DNA from: Paraburkholderia aromaticivorans
Lineage (GTDB): Bacteria; Pseudomonadota; Gammaproteobacteria; Burkholderiales; Burkholderiaceae
Assembly (NCBI RefSeq): GCF_012689525.1
Contig: NZ_CP051516.1
Location: forward strand, 3,224,001-3,288,000
Length of the DNA stretch: 64,000 bases
Reading direction: 5' to 3'
Position numbers and translations under genes: made by a program. Each line of letters begins with the position of its first letter. The stretch's first letter is position 1. The notes under the pieces are model-generated. The model was given only the letters and a program-made list of their open reading frames with translations. It ran no database searches and was not told the DNA's origin. This document shows positions 36,575 to 46,744 of the stretch, one piece after another.

Positions 36575-38482
36575 TCAGTTGAACGACTGCACGTCCTGGC
36601 GCAGACGCTCAATGAAAGTGTCGGGAGGCATCACACCCAGATCGACACCACCACGGGCACGCACGGCTACCGTTTGGGCTTCACGCTCTTTGTCGCCGAC
36701 CACAAGCAGGTACGGCACCTTTTCCAGCGTGTGCTCGCGTATTTTATAGCTAATCTTCTCGTTGCGCAAATCAGCCTCTACTCTAACCCCTTGTTTTTGC
36801 AACGATTGAGCTAAAGATTTCGCATATTCGGCCTGACTTTCCGCGATATTCATCACCACGACCTGCATTGGCGCGAGCCATGCGGGCATTGCACCGGCAT
36901 GGTGCTCGATCAGAATGCCGAGGAAACGCTCCATTGATCCGACGATTGCCCGGTGCAGCATGATCGGGCGGCGGCGGCTGTTGTCTTCGGCGACGTATTC
37001 GGCGCCCAGACGCTCCGGCAGCACCATATCGAGCTGCAACGTGCCGCATTGCCACGAGCGACCAAGCGCGTCCTTGATGTGGTATTCGACCTTCGGGCCG
37101 TAGAACGCGCCTTCGCCCGCCAACTCTTCCCACGTCACGCCACAGGCCGTCAGCGCCTCGCGCAGGCCCTGCTCCGCGCGATCCCACGTCTCGTCCGTTC
37201 CGGCGCGCGCGTCCGGGCGCAGCGACAGCTTGATCTCGACGTTATCGAAGCCGAAATCCTTGTAGACGCTCATCGCCAGCGTGTTGAACGCGATCGATTC
37301 GCTGATGAACTGGTCTTCGGTACAGAAAATGTGCGCGTCGTCCTGCACGAAACCGCGCACGCGCATCAGGCCGTGCAACGCACCCGACGATTCATTGCGG
37401 TGGCACGAGCCGAATTCCGCGTAACGCAGCGGCAGATCGCGATACGAGCGCAGACCATGGTTGAACACCTGCACGTGACCCGGGCAGTTCATCGGCTTGA
37501 TCGCGTAGTCGCGCTTTTCCGATTCCGTCGTGAACATGTTTTCACGATAGTTCTGCCAGTGGCCCGACGCTTCCCAGAGCGAGCGGTCCATGATCATCGG
37601 CGTCTTGATTTCGAGGTAGCCCGCATCGTTCACGCGACGGCGCATGTACTGCTCGACCTGCTGCCACAGCGTCCAGCCGCGCGGATGCCAGAACACCATG
37701 CCCGGCGATTCGTCCTGCATGTGAAACAGATCGAGCTGCTTGCCGAGCTTGCGGTGGTCGCGCTTCTCCGCCTCTTCGAGCATATGCAGATACGCTTCCT
37801 GATCTTCCTTCTTCGTCCAGGCCGTACCGTAGATGCGCTGCAATTGTTCGTTCTTCGAATCGCCGCGCCAGTAGGCGCCCGCGAGCTTCATCAGCTTGAA
37901 TACTTTCAGCTTGCCGGTGGACGGCACGTGCGGACCACGGCACAGATCGGTGAAGCCGCCGTGCGAGTACAGCTTGATATCGTCGGTGGCGGGAATCGAT
38001 TCGATGATCTCGGCCTTGTACTTTTCGCCGATGCTCTTGAAGTAGTCCACCGCTTCGTCGCGCGACACCACACGGCGCGAAACCGGCTCGTCTTTCTTCA
38101 CGAGCTCCTGCATGCGCTTTTCGATCTTCTCGAGATCTTCCGGCGTGAAGGGACGGTTGTACGCGAAGTCGTAGTAAAAGCCATTGTCGATGACCGGGCC
38201 GATCGTGACCTGCGCTTCCGGATACAGATCCTTCACCGCGTACGCGAGCAAGTGCGCCGTGGAGTGACGGATGATATCGAGACCGTCTGCATCTTTCTCG
38301 GTGACGATGGCGAGCGCCACGTCGTGATCGATCAGCGCGGACGTATCGACCAACTCACCGTCGATCTTGCCGCCGAGCGCGGCTTTCGCGAGGCCGGGGC
38401 CGATCGAGGCGGCCACTTCGGCGACGGTCACCGGATGCTCGTACTGTCGAACAGAACCGTCAGGCAGACGTATCGAAACCAT
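36575..38482 (-). CDS. thrS: Threonine-tRNA ligase
   Basis: The 635-residue enzyme has TGS (1-60), the editing SAD domain (HHxxxH region near residues 72-76, [11 protein letters not shown]), the class II core with zinc ligands in [10 protein letters not shown] and the motif 2 [12 protein letters not shown], and the C-terminal anticodon-binding domain. ATG 38482 starts [10 protein letters not shown]; a longer frame upstream runs through the tRNA-Val terminator. It is the first gene of the thrS-infC-rpmI-rplT unit. Confidence 0.97.
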   Translation of the reverse strand: MVSIRLPDGSVRQYEHPVTVAEVAASIGPGLAKAALGGKIDGELVDTSALIDHDVALAIVTEKDADGLDIIRHSTAHLLAYAVKDLYPEAQVTIGPVIDNGFYYDFAYNRPFTPEDLEKIEKRMQELVKKDEPVSRRVVSRDEAVDYFKSIGEKYKAEIIESIPATDDIKLYSHGGFTDLCRGPHVPSTGKLKVFKLMKLAGAYWRGDSKNEQLQRIYGTAWTKKEDQEAYLHMLEEAEKRDHRKLGKQLDLFHMQDESPGMVFWHPRGWTLWQQVEQYMRRRVNDAGYLEIKTPMIMDRSLWEASGHWQNYRENMFTTESEKRDYAIKPMNCPGHVQVFNHGLRSYRDLPLRYAEFGSCHRNESSGALHGLMRVRGFVQDDAHIFCTEDQFISESIAFNTLAMSVYKDFGFDNVEIKLSLRPDARAGTDETWDRAEQGLREALTACGVTWEELAGEGAFYGPKVEYHIKDALGRSWQCGTLQLDMVLPERLGAEYVAEDNSRRRPIMLHRAIVGSMERFLGILIEHHAGAMPAWLAPMQVVVMNIAESQAEYAKSLAQSLQKQGVRVEADLRNEKISYKIREHTLEKVPYLLVVGDKEREAQTVAVRARGGVDLGVMPPDTFIERLRQDVQSFN

Positions 38483-38535
38483 TGCGTTCTCCGTGGTGCC
38501 GACCGGCGGCGGCACATACAACCAGGTCAAAAAAG

Positions 38536-38573
38536 CCAAAAAAAATGCGGCCCCGCTTTCGAGGGGCCGCATT
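38536..38573 (-). terminator. Terminator after tRNA-Val
   Basis: On the minus strand AATGCGGCCCC and GGGGCCGCATT pair around TCGAAAGC (38544-38573), followed by T8. It ends the tRNA-Val transcript before thrS. Confidence 0.9.
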
Positions 38574-38735
38574 CACATTTCCTGCAAACTACATTGGCGA
38601 AAGTGGTCCTCGACTAGCGTCGCTCCGAAGTAGTTTCGGTCAACGTTCGCGGTGTCATAACCGTATTCGCCTTTTGCGCCAAAGGCGCTTACTGCAGCTT
38701 GCGAAACCCCGGCAAAACCGGAATTTCTCTTTCGT

Positions 38736-38812
38736 TGGTAGGCTCGATTGGACTCGAACCAACGACCCCCACCATGTCAAGGTGGTGCTCTAACCAGCTG
38801 AGCTACGAGCCT
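38736..38812 (-). tRNA. tRNA-Val (anticodon GAC)
   Basis: The 77-nt gene starts AGGCTCG and ends CGAGCCTACCA with encoded CCA. The anticodon arm CCACC-TTGACAT-GGTGG gives GAC at 38776-38778. The T-arm contains GGTTCGAGTCC. It lies between relA and thrS, all on the same strand. Confidence 0.97.
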
Positions 38813-38943
38813 GAAGAAACGAGATTATATGGAGCCCCACACCGCTTGGCAAGTACTTTTATGCACCGACTTTAAATTTCTACTCACGCGCTCACGCATG
38901 CCCAGCGGATACGTCGACTGGCCACGCGTGCGTCGCACACGCA

Positions 38944-41187
38944 TCAACTCTTGCGTGAAGCGCGGACCACGCCCGTGACTTCGCCGAGCAACGTGCACGC
39001 ACGCTGAATCTGCGCCGCGTTCGACACCTCGACGGTAAATTGCATGAACGCAGCGTTACGTCGCGTCTGCGTCTTCACACCGATTACGTTCATCTTCTCG
39101 CGCGCGAACACTTCGGAAATATCGCGCAGCAGACCCTGCCGATCCGTTGCATCGATCGAAAGATCGACGGGATAGACCGACTGGCCACGACCGCTCATCA
39201 CCTCCGCCGACCACGCCGTTTGCAACACGCGCTCGGGCGCCCGGTCGGCCATGCGAAGGAACGTCGGACAATCGCTGCGGTGAATCGACATGCCTTTGCC
39301 GCGCGTGACGAAGCCGCAGATATCGTCGGGCGGCGCGGGCCGGCAGCAGCGCGCAAGTTGCGTGAGCAACGCATCGACGCCGACCACCAGCACACCCGTG
39401 GACGCGCCACGCGCCACGCTCGCGCCGCTGCTGCGCTTCTCGAATTGCTCCGGCGCTTCGACCACCGGTTCCGGCGGCGGCGCATCGTGCAGCGCCTGCT
39501 CGACGAGCCGCAAGCTGAATTCTTCCTTGCCCACCACCGAAAACAGATCGTCGGTAGTCTTGAAGCCGAGCTTGGCCGCGAGTTGGTCCAGATTGACCGA
39601 CGTCTTGCCCTCGCGCTGCAAGGTCTTTTCGACCATCGCGCGGCCGCTCGCGATATGTTCCTGCACTTCGACCGCGTTGAACCACGCGCGCACCTTCTGC
39701 CGCGCGCGCGGACTTTGCAGATAGCCGAGTTGCGGGTTGAGCCAGTCGCGCGACGGACCGCCCTCCTTCACCGCGACGATCTCGATCGTCTGACCGTTTT
39801 GCAACGGCGTGTTCAACGGCACCATCGCGCCATCGACGCGCGCGCCGCGGCAACGGTGCCCCAGCTCGCTATGCAGGTGATACGCGAAATCGACAGGCGT
39901 GGCGCCGTGCGGCAACGGAATTACCCGCGCCTGCGGCGTCAGCACATAGATGTGGTCATCGTCGAGCGTGGCTTGGCGCAGTTGCTCCCACGGCTGCGCC
40001 GCGCGCTTCTCGCCGTGCTCGCCCTCGGAGACTTCGTCTTTCCACGCGAGCAATTGACGCAGCCACGCGATCTTCTCGTCGTACTTCTCGTTGGCCGCGA
40101 ACTGCCCGCTGTAGCCCCGCGTGCCGGCTTCCTTGTAGCGCCAATGCGCGGCTACGCCGTACTCGGCGAACTGATGCATTTCATGCGTACGGATCTGCAC
40201 TTCGAACGCGCGGCCGTCGTCGCCGATCACCACCGTGTGCAGCGACTTATAACCGTTCGGCTTCGGCCGCGAGATATAGTCGTCGAACTCTTTCGGCACC
40301 GGTTGCCACAGGTTGTGCACGATGCCGAGCACCGTGTAGCAATCCTTGATGTCCGGCACGATCACGCGAAACGCCCGCACGTCGTAGAGCTCGGCGAAAT
40401 CCAGCTCCTTGCCGCGCATCTTGCGCCAGATGCTGTAGATGTGTTTTGGCCGGCCGCTCACTTCCGCGCGAATATGCGCCGCAGCCAACTCCTTTTGCAG
40501 CCGTTCGATAGCCTCCGCGACATAGCTTTCGCGCTCGACGCGTTTCTCGTCGAGCAACTTGGCGATGCGCTTATACGTAACCGGCTCCTCGAAGCGCAGC
40601 GCGAGATCCTCGAGCTCCCACTTCAATTGCCAGATACCCAGACGGTTGGCGAGCGGCGCATAAATATCGAGCGTCTCGCGCGCCACATCCGGCGAAGGTG
40701 TGATTTTCGCCGCCGCGTAGTACCGCAGCGATTGCAGACGCGACGCGAGCCGGATCAGCACCACTCGAATATCTTGCGCGAAGGCGAGCAGCATCTTGCG
40801 CAGCGCCTCGACCTGCGCGCGGCGCGCGGCTTGCGCATCGCGCCCGGCTTCAGGCATGGCGTTCTGCGCGGCCCGCAAACTCACGGTACCGAGACGCAGC
40901 AACTTGCGCACGTCGCCGACCAGTTGCGCGACTTCTTCGCCGAAGTTGTCGGCGATCACGCGCTCCGGGTCTTGCAGATGCGGCGTCAACGCAAACAACG
41001 CCGCCGCCAGCACTGCCGGTGGATCGACGTTAAGCGTGCGCATGATCGACGCCGTACCCGCCGCGTGATCCGCCAGCATTTCGCCCGACGACAGCCGCAC
41101 CTCGCCCGCATGTTCGCGCACGAACGCCATCGCTTCATCGAAAGAAGGAAGGGGGTTCGGCGCGTTCTTAACGGTTTCGGTATTCAT
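38944..41187 (-). CDS. relA: RelA, (p)ppGpp synthetase
   Basis: The 747-residue protein starts at ATG 41187 (MNTETVKN). The HD hydrolase region (about 40-190) lacks the HD pair (AALFALTPHL where SpoT has HD), so it cannot degrade (p)ppGpp, as in E. coli RelA. The synthetase region is intact (DVRAFRVIVPDIKDCYTVLG, RPKPNGYKSLHTVV, EVQIRTHEMHQFAEYG). TGS, a Cys-rich zinc-finger region (ARCCRPAPPDDICGF) and the C-terminal ACT follow. It makes the alarmone in response to uncharged tRNA on the ribosome. Confidence 0.97.
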   Translation of the reverse strand: MNTETVKNAPNPLPSFDEAMAFVREHAGEVRLSSGEMLADHAAGTASIMRTLNVDPPAVLAAALFALTPHLQDPERVIADNFGEEVAQLVGDVRKLLRLGTVSLRAAQNAMPEAGRDAQAARRAQVEALRKMLLAFAQDIRVVLIRLASRLQSLRYYAAAKITPSPDVARETLDIYAPLANRLGIWQLKWELEDLALRFEEPVTYKRIAKLLDEKRVERESYVAEAIERLQKELAAAHIRAEVSGRPKHIYSIWRKMRGKELDFAELYDVRAFRVIVPDIKDCYTVLGIVHNLWQPVPKEFDDYISRPKPNGYKSLHTVVIGDDGRAFEVQIRTHEMHQFAEYGVAAHWRYKEAGTRGYSGQFAANEKYDEKIAWLRQLLAWKDEVSEGEHGEKRAAQPWEQLRQATLDDDHIYVLTPQARVIPLPHGATPVDFAYHLHSELGHRCRGARVDGAMVPLNTPLQNGQTIEIVAVKEGGPSRDWLNPQLGYLQSPRARQKVRAWFNAVEVQEHIASGRAMVEKTLQREGKTSVNLDQLAAKLGFKTTDDLFSVVGKEEFSLRLVEQALHDAPPPEPVVEAPEQFEKRSSGASVARGASTGVLVVGVDALLTQLARCCRPAPPDDICGFVTRGKGMSIHRSDCPTFLRMADRAPERVLQTAWSAEVMSGRGQSVYPVDLSIDATDRQGLLRDISEVFAREKMNVIGVKTQTRRNAAFMQFTVEVSNAAQIQRACTLLGEVTGVVRASRKS

Positions 41188-41245
41188 GGTGCGACGGCCC
41201 ACCGGGCCAGACGATTCAACGGAATTTCAACTACACCTGCCCGGC

Positions 41246-41599
41246 TTAAGCGCGCTGCGCAGCGACCACGCAGATTTCGACGAGGCACTTCGGATTGGCG
41301 AGCTTCGCTTCGACCGTAGCGCGCGGCGGCGTGGCTCCTTGCGCAACCCACTCGTCCCACACCGCGTTCATGCCGGCGAAATGCACCATGTCGGAGATGT
41401 AGATCTGCACCGACAGCAAGTGCGACTTGTCGCTGTTCACTTCGCCCAGCAGACGGTCGATGTGGCCGAGCACTTCGCGCGTCTGACCCGTGATGTCCTG
41501 ATCCGCGTCTTCGGCGATCTGGCCCGCGAGGTACACGGTGCCGTTGTGCACGGCGATTTCCGAGAGGCGCTTGCCGACGTGGTGACGAATGACTGCCAT
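41246..41599 (-). CDS. RidA/YjgF family deaminase
   Basis: The 117-residue protein has the size and fold of the YjgF/YER057c/UK114 family (VYLAGQIAEDADQDITGQTREVLGHID, WVAQGATPPRATVEAKLANP with the conserved Arg, and LVEICVVAA). RidA proteins hydrolyse reactive enamines and imines. Several subfamilies exist; this looks like an Rid4-7 or RutC-like member rather than archetypal RidA, so the substrate is open. It is followed upstream by an alpha/beta hydrolase gene on the same strand. Confidence 0.9.
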   Translation of the reverse strand: MAVIRHHVGKRLSEIAVHNGTVYLAGQIAEDADQDITGQTREVLGHIDRLLGEVNSDKSHLLSVQIYISDMVHFAGMNAVWDEWVAQGATPPRATVEAKLANPKCLVEICVVAAQRA

Positions 41600-41682
41600 G
41601 ACGAATCCTGAGTTGGTTTGAAAATTGATCGGAGATGCGTTCCGCGTGGCGCCCTACCGAGGACGCCACGCGGAACTTCATA

Positions 41683-42597
41683 TTATGACGCGTCAGCGGC
41701 CGGTCCGATAAAGAACTGCCTCGCGATGTCGATCTGATCAACCGACAGAAACGCCGGCGCGTGTCCGACACCGGCGATTTCCGCGCTCGACACCGCACGC
41801 CCGGTCTCGACCATCTTCGCCACGGTTTCACGCGAGAGCAGATCGGATAGCTCGCCGCGCACCACCAGTACCGGTCCTTTAAACGACGCCAGCGAATGCC
41901 ACAGCGCGGCCTCGCCGAGCTTGGCCGCTTCCTCGGTGGTCGCGGTAAAGGGCTGCGCGATACGCGGGTCGTAACGGAACAGCCACTTGCCGTCCTGTTC
42001 GTGCAGAAGCGGCGTGTTGATCTCGCGCCACTCGTCCGGCGTGAGCGGGCCAAAAGTTTGCGCGAGCAAGGCCGCGTAGTCGATACCTTGCTGCAGCGTT
42101 TCAAACTGCACGGGCTTGCCGAGATAATCGCCGATGCGCTGTACCGCAGCCGGCTCCAGATGCGGACCGACATCGTTCAGCAGCATCTTGCGGATCGGCG
42201 TTTCCGGCAGACCGGCAAGCCCAAGCCCGATCAGGCCGCCCATCGACGTGCCGAACCAGTCGACCGTCTCGACATTCAGGCGCGCGATTAGCGTGACCAT
42301 GTCGGCGACGTATTGCGGGATCGCATAGAAGTTGGGGTTGGCAAGCCACGATGACAAGCCCCGCCCCGCGACATCCGGACACACCACGCGGTAAGTGCCG
42401 GCGAATTCCTCCGCGAGGCGGTCGAAATCGCGCCCTGACCGGGTCAAGCCGTGCACGCACAGCAGTACGCGCGGATTGGTCGGGTCGCCCCACTCGGTGT
42501 AAGCGATACGGTGCAAGCCACCGGCGCTCGCGCACTGCACATAGCGTTGGCGCGGCGCGAGCCGCCCGGCGGTGGAAGCGAACGTGGTTGCGGTCAT
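41683..42597 (-). CDS. Alpha/beta hydrolase
   Basis: The 304-residue protein starts at ATG 42597 (AAGGAA upstream). The nucleophile elbow is FGTSMGG, an oxyanion strand LLCVHGLTRSGRDFD comes first, and the catalytic His is in GVGHAPAF near the C-terminus. The overall pattern resembles esterase/haloalkane-dehalogenase-like enzymes; the substrate is unknown. It is 83 bp upstream of the RidA gene. Confidence 0.85.
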   Translation of the reverse strand: MTATTFASTAGRLAPRQRYVQCASAGGLHRIAYTEWGDPTNPRVLLCVHGLTRSGRDFDRLAEEFAGTYRVVCPDVAGRGLSSWLANPNFYAIPQYVADMVTLIARLNVETVDWFGTSMGGLIGLGLAGLPETPIRKMLLNDVGPHLEPAAVQRIGDYLGKPVQFETLQQGIDYAALLAQTFGPLTPDEWREINTPLLHEQDGKWLFRYDPRIAQPFTATTEEAAKLGEAALWHSLASFKGPVLVVRGELSDLLSRETVAKMVETGRAVSSAEIAGVGHAPAFLSVDQIDIARQFFIGPAADAS

Positions 42598-42746
42598 CTG
42601 GGTTCCTTGCAAAAGCGCTGCGGGTTCGGCTTGGGCACAGCAGGGATCGATATGCGTTCAATCTTCAAACGATTGTAAACCGCTTTGCCGCACGGCAAGA
42701 GTCGGCCGGATGGCATAGGACGGCTCGGAACGAATGTCCTCAGCAG

Positions 42747-42778
42747 AAAACAAAACGGGCGAGACTCACGCCTCGCCC
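42747..42778 (-). terminator. Terminator of the sco operon
   Basis: On the minus strand GGGCGAG (42772-42778) pairs with CTCGCCC (42757-42763) around an 8-base loop, followed by GTTTTGTTTT. It lies about 107 bp after the scoB stop. Confidence 0.75.
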
Positions 42779-42885
42779 GCCTGGGAACCGCCTTGCGGCC
42801 GCCTGCCGCTCACACCAGCCGCATCCGGCCGCACAGCGGCCTCATACAAACTCAAACCGCTTCAGACGGCCTCGCCGCACATCAT

Positions 42886-43527
42886 TCAGCTGACCGCGCT
42901 CACATCGAGCGGCGCGCCCGTCTTCGCCTTGATTTCCTCGACGCTCACGCCCGGCGCCAGTTCGGTCACCTTCAGCCCGTTGTCCGTGACTTCGATCACA
43001 CCGAGGTCGGTGATGATCTGATCGACCACGCCTACGCCCGTGAGCGGCAGCGTGCATTCTTCGAGGATCTTGTGCTGGTCGCCCTTCGCGACGTGCTCCA
43101 TCAGCACGACCACGCGCTTGACGCCCGCGACCAGGTCCATCGCGCCGCCCATGCCCTTGATCATCTTGCCCGGGATCATCCAGTTGGCCAGATCGCCCTT
43201 CTTGCTGATCTGCATCGCGCCGAGAATCGCCAGATTGATGTGGCCGCCGCGAATCATCGCGAACGAATCCGCCGACGAAAAAATCGACGAGCCCGGCAGC
43301 GTGGTCACCGTCTGTTTGCCGGCGTTGATCAGGTCGGCGTCCACTTCCTCTTCGGTCGGCGACGGGCCGATGCCGAGCAGGCCGTTTTCCGACTGCAGCC
43401 ACACTTCGACGCCCGCCGGCACGTGATTGGCCACCAGCGTCGGCAGGCCGATGCCGAGGTTCACATAAAAACCGTCCTGCAATTCTTTCGCCGCGCGTGC
43501 GGCCATTTCGTCACGAGTCCATGCCAT
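42886..43527 (-). CDS. scoB: Succinyl-CoA:3-ketoacid CoA-transferase, subunit B
   Basis: The 213-residue beta subunit contains the active-site Glu segment [10 protein letters not shown] (about 46-55) and [15 protein letters not shown]. With ScoA it transfers CoA from succinyl-CoA to acetoacetate in ketone-body and poly-hydroxybutyrate turnover. It starts two bases after the scoA stop. Confidence 0.95.
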   Translation of the reverse strand: MAWTRDEMAARAAKELQDGFYVNLGIGLPTLVANHVPAGVEVWLQSENGLLGIGPSPTEEEVDADLINAGKQTVTTLPGSSIFSSADSFAMIRGGHINLAILGAMQISKKGDLANWMIPGKMIKGMGGAMDLVAGVKRVVVLMEHVAKGDQHKILEECTLPLTGVGVVDQIITDLGVIEVTDNGLKVTELAPGVSVEEIKAKTGAPLDVSAVS

Positions 43528-43529
43528 GA

Positions 43530-44234
43530 TCAGTCTCCTTTCGCGCGGACAATGCGTTGTTCAATGCGTTTTTCCGGATTCGCATTGAGCACAATGCGCT
43601 GCACGAAAATGCCAGGCGTATGGATCGCGTCCGGATCGAGTTCGCCCACTTCGACGATCTCTTCGACTTCCGCGACGGTAATCTTGCCGGCCATCGCGCA
43701 CATCGGGTTGAAGTTGCGCGCGGTGCGGCGGTAGATCAGGTTGCCTGATTTGTCGGCCTTCCACGCCTTCACCAAAGCGACGTCGGCCGTCAGCGAGTGT
43801 TCGAGCACGTAGTGGTTTTCGCCGAACTGGCGGGTTTCCTTGCCTTCGGCGATCAGCGTGCCGTAGCCGGTATTGGTGAAGAACGCCGGAATGCCCGAAC
43901 CGCCCGCGCGCAGCTTCTCGGCGAGCGTGCCTTGCGGCGTGAATTCGAGTTCGAGTTCGCCGGCCAGATACTGGCGTTCGAACTCTTTGTTCTCGCCGAC
44001 ATACGACGAGATCATCTTCTTGACCTGGCGCGTTTCAAGCAGCAGACCGAGGCCGAAACCGTCGACGCCCGCATTGTTGCTGATGCAGGTGATGCCCTGC
44101 ACCTTCGAATCGCGCAGTGCGCCGATCAGCGCCTCCGGAATGCCGCACAGCCCGAAGCCGCCGACGGCAAACGTCTGCCCGTCCTTGACGATGTCTTTCA
44201 GCGCCTCGGCGGCGCCTGGATAGACCTTGTTCAT
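43530..44234 (-). CDS. scoA: Succinyl-CoA:3-ketoacid CoA-transferase, subunit A
   Basis: The 234-residue alpha subunit has the glycine-rich [13 protein letters not shown] near the N-terminus (28-40), [15 protein letters not shown], and PTGYGT-type [12 protein letters not shown]. Length and order are standard. First gene of the scoAB unit, divergent from the PAS-LuxR regulator 244 bp away. Confidence 0.95.
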   Translation of the reverse strand: MNKVYPGAAEALKDIVKDGQTFAVGGFGLCGIPEALIGALRDSKVQGITCISNNAGVDGFGLGLLLETRQVKKMISSYVGENKEFERQYLAGELELEFTPQGTLAEKLRAGGSGIPAFFTNTGYGTLIAEGKETRQFGENHYVLEHSLTADVALVKAWKADKSGNLIYRRTARNFNPMCAMAGKITVAEVEEIVEVGELDPDAIHTPGIFVQRIVLNANPEKRIEQRIVRAKGD

Positions 44235-44478
44235 CAGTATGTCCCTTCCTTTATGGAAACCCGAATTCGGATCGTTGCGGCTGGTATGACGTTGCGCGGG
44301 CCTGAGCCCGATACGTCATTCTAGTCATCCCCGGCGGGCTGTGCGCCCAGGTTTCCCTGTGCGTCGGAGAGACGCCCGCCGCGGACGGCTTCGCCGCGTT
44401 GTCATGTGCTCGAAAGAGTACGCTGGGCTCGCCATGCGGCACAATACGCAAAAATACATAAGTACTTGCCGCCAATTC

Positions 44479-45024
44479 ATGCCCGCACTGGATTACCAAA
44501 CCGCGTTCCACCTCGCTCCGATCGGACTCGTGCTGTCGCGCGAACGGACTATCGAAGACTGTAATGACGAGCTCGCGTCGATTTTCGGCTGCACGCGCGC
44601 GTCGCTGCTCGGCCAATCGTTCCAGGTGCTGTATCCGTCGACGGATGAATTCGAGCGGATCGGCGCGCGGATTCCGCCGATCATGACCGCACACGGCAGC
44701 TACGCGGACGACCGCATCATGAAGCGGGCCAACGGGGAATTGTTCTGGTGCCACGTAACGGGCCGCGCGCAGGAACGCGCCGACCCGCATGCGGCGGGCG
44801 TCTGGACTTTCGAGGACTTGAGCGCGACACGGCGCGTGGCGGTCGAACTGACGCCGCGCGAACGCGAAATCGCCGCGCAACTGGTGACGGGAAAAACCAG
44901 CAAGCAGATCGGCCGGGTGCTGGATATCAGCCCGCGGACGGTCGATGTCTACCGGGCGCGGCTGATGCGCAAATACGATACGGGTAACGCGACGGAGTTG
45001 TTGCAGCGCCTGCTCGGGCATTAA
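44479..45024 (+). CDS. PAS-LuxR transcriptional regulator
   Basis: The 181-residue protein has a PAS-like sensor (about 5-125, APIGLVLSRERTIEDCNDEL, ASLLGQSFQVLYPSTDEF) and a C-terminal LuxR/FixJ HTH (LTPREREIAAQLVTGKTSKQ, ISPRTVDVYRARLMRKY). The frame is open further upstream to 44341; ATG 44479 fits related proteins, though no strong ribosome-binding site is seen. It is divergent from scoAB and may regulate it. Confidence 0.85.
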   Translation: MPALDYQTAFHLAPIGLVLSRERTIEDCNDELASIFGCTRASLLGQSFQVLYPSTDEFERIGARIPPIMTAHGSYADDRIMKRANGELFWCHVTGRAQERADPHAAGVWTFEDLSATRRVAVELTPREREIAAQLVTGKTSKQIGRVLDISPRTVDVYRARLMRKYDTGNATELLQRLLGH

Positions 45025-45160
45025 GCCGGCGAGCGCCGGGAGCGCGGCGGCGAGCGTTCGCGTGTCGCGGGTTCGCGCGACGCTGAGTCGAGCCTTCGGG
45101 AAGCAGCCTCAGAGGCAGGCGGCAATGCTAGCGAACGCCGCGGTTCACCGCGAAGGTCGG

Positions 45161-45595
45161 CTATTGCGCCACTTTGACCAGCGCGGCGCGCTCGATGGTT
45201 TCGCGCAGCAAGTCTGGTACCGGCACCGACTTGCCAGCCGCGTAATCGATCCAAACGCAGCGTGCGGCGCCGCGTGCATAGACCGTGTTCGGATCGTCCG
45301 CGCGCACCAGCTCGAAACCCGTGTCGAAGCTGCTGCGGCCGGGCGTGGCCACCGTCATCCGGCCGATCACGTCGCCAGGATAATGCAGTTGCTTGAGAAA
45401 CTCCATCGACGCATTGACGATCACCGGTCCTTGGCCGTCGGCGTTGTTACCGGCCAGGCCCAACTGTTCGAACCAGGAAATCCGCACCTGCTCCATGTAG
45501 CGGAAATAGACCGTGTTGTTCACATGGCCGAAGGCGTCCATGTCGCCCCAGCGGATCGGCATCGACATCTCGAAAACTGCGTGAAAATCGCTCAT
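45161..45595 (-). CDS. Acyl-CoA thioesterase (4-hydroxybenzoyl-CoA thioesterase fold)
   Basis: The 144-residue hot-dog protein has WGDMDAFGHVNNTVY (16-30) with the catalytic Asp and YFRYMEQVRISWFEQLG. It is probably a tetramer hydrolysing acyl-CoA esters, YbgC/FadM-like. Substrate unknown. Confidence 0.9.
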   Translation of the reverse strand: MSDFHAVFEMSMPIRWGDMDAFGHVNNTVYFRYMEQVRISWFEQLGLAGNNADGQGPVIVNASMEFLKQLHYPGDVIGRMTVATPGRSSFDTGFELVRADDPNTVYARGAARCVWIDYAAGKSVPVPDLLRETIERAALVKVAQ

Positions 45596-45781
45596 CGTAC
45601 TTCTTTATCGGCTTGAAACCAGGTTGAAGCCGGCGCGTGGACCGGCGTAGAGACAGACAGCAACATAGCGCGCGCTCTCAGGCGGCGGAAAGGCCGGAGC
45701 GCGTAAAACAGTTTCTTCGAACGGACGCTAATCCGGCGGGCGCGACCTGAAAACGCGAGCGGCGGCTGCGCCGTCTTTCGT

Positions 45782-46558
45782 TCAGGAGAGCCCGAAGCCG
45801 TCGTCGGCGGCAATCACCGAGCCGTTGATAAACTGCGATTCGTCCGCCGCCAGCAGCAGGAGGAGCCCGTCCAGATCGTCCGGTTTGCCGACGCGGTGAC
45901 GCGGCAGCATCGACACGAGCTTCTGCCCTTGCTCCGTCGACCAGTGATGGTGGTTGATCTCAGTGTCGATATAGCCGGGGCAGATCGCGTTCACGTTGAT
46001 GCCGTGCTTGCCCCACTCCAGCGCCATGGCTTTCGTCATATGCACGACAGCCGCCTTGCTGATCGAATACAGGCCGATCTGCGGCAGCACGCGCAAGCCG
46101 GCCATCGACGCGATATTGATGATCCGGTACGACGGTTTCTGCGCACTGTTGCCGCGCATGATCATGCGCTTGGCGACTTCCTGGGCGACGAAAAACGCGC
46201 CGCGCGTGTTGGTATCGAACACGTATTCGAAGTCGGCGGGCGTGACCTCCGTGAGCTTCTGCGTGGTCGATACGCCCGAATTGTTCACGAGGATGTCGAT
46301 CGTGCCAGCCTCGGTTTCCGCATGGGCGACGGCCGACTTGATGCTCTGGTAGTCAGTCACGTCGAGCGAAACGACGTGCGCCGCGCCGCCGGATGCCTCG
46401 ATCTCGGCGCGCAATTCTTTCAGACGCTCGGTCCGCCGGCTCGCTAGCACGACTTTGGCGCCCGCCTGCGACAACACTTGAGCAAAGCGCTTTCCCAACC
46501 CGCTCGAGGCGCCGGTGATCAGCGCAACCTTGCCTTCCAGATTGATCGAACGGCCCAT
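45782..46558 (-). CDS. Short-chain dehydrogenase/reductase
   Basis: The 258-residue protein starts at ATG 46558 (AAGGAA upstream). The nucleotide-binding TGASSGLG, NNSG (LVNNSGVSTTQKL), the catalytic Ser in INIASM and YSISK are all present. It resembles SDRs often found near acyl-CoA metabolism genes (FabG-like/hydroxyacyl-CoA type). Convergent or unlinked neighbours give no clear substrate. Confidence 0.9.
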   Translation of the reverse strand: MGRSINLEGKVALITGASSGLGKRFAQVLSQAGAKVVLASRRTERLKELRAEIEASGGAAHVVSLDVTDYQSIKSAVAHAETEAGTIDILVNNSGVSTTQKLTEVTPADFEYVFDTNTRGAFFVAQEVAKRMIMRGNSAQKPSYRIINIASMAGLRVLPQIGLYSISKAAVVHMTKAMALEWGKHGINVNAICPGYIDTEINHHHWSTEQGQKLVSMLPRHRVGKPDDLDGLLLLLAADESQFINGSVIAADDGFGLS

Positions 46559-46744
46559 TGTCGTTCCTTGTTCGGTTGTTGTTACAGCTGCGGTTGACGG
46601 GTGCGGTAAGACCGTCACTACGGGTCATACCGTATCACACAAATAGAACGATCGTGCTAATCTCTGCTCATCTGGTTGCAGTGCGAGTGTGCATCGCCCA
46701 CAATACGAACCCGAAAAAGCATTCTAACGGTAAGAGGAGCATCA

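Noticed and set aside
38944..41319. Very long plus-strand frames opposite relA, thrS, the TPR gene and the sulfhydrylase-like gene
   Set aside because: They are antisense shadows caused by high GC at third codon positions; the minus- or plus-strand genes with known domains explain the coding signal.
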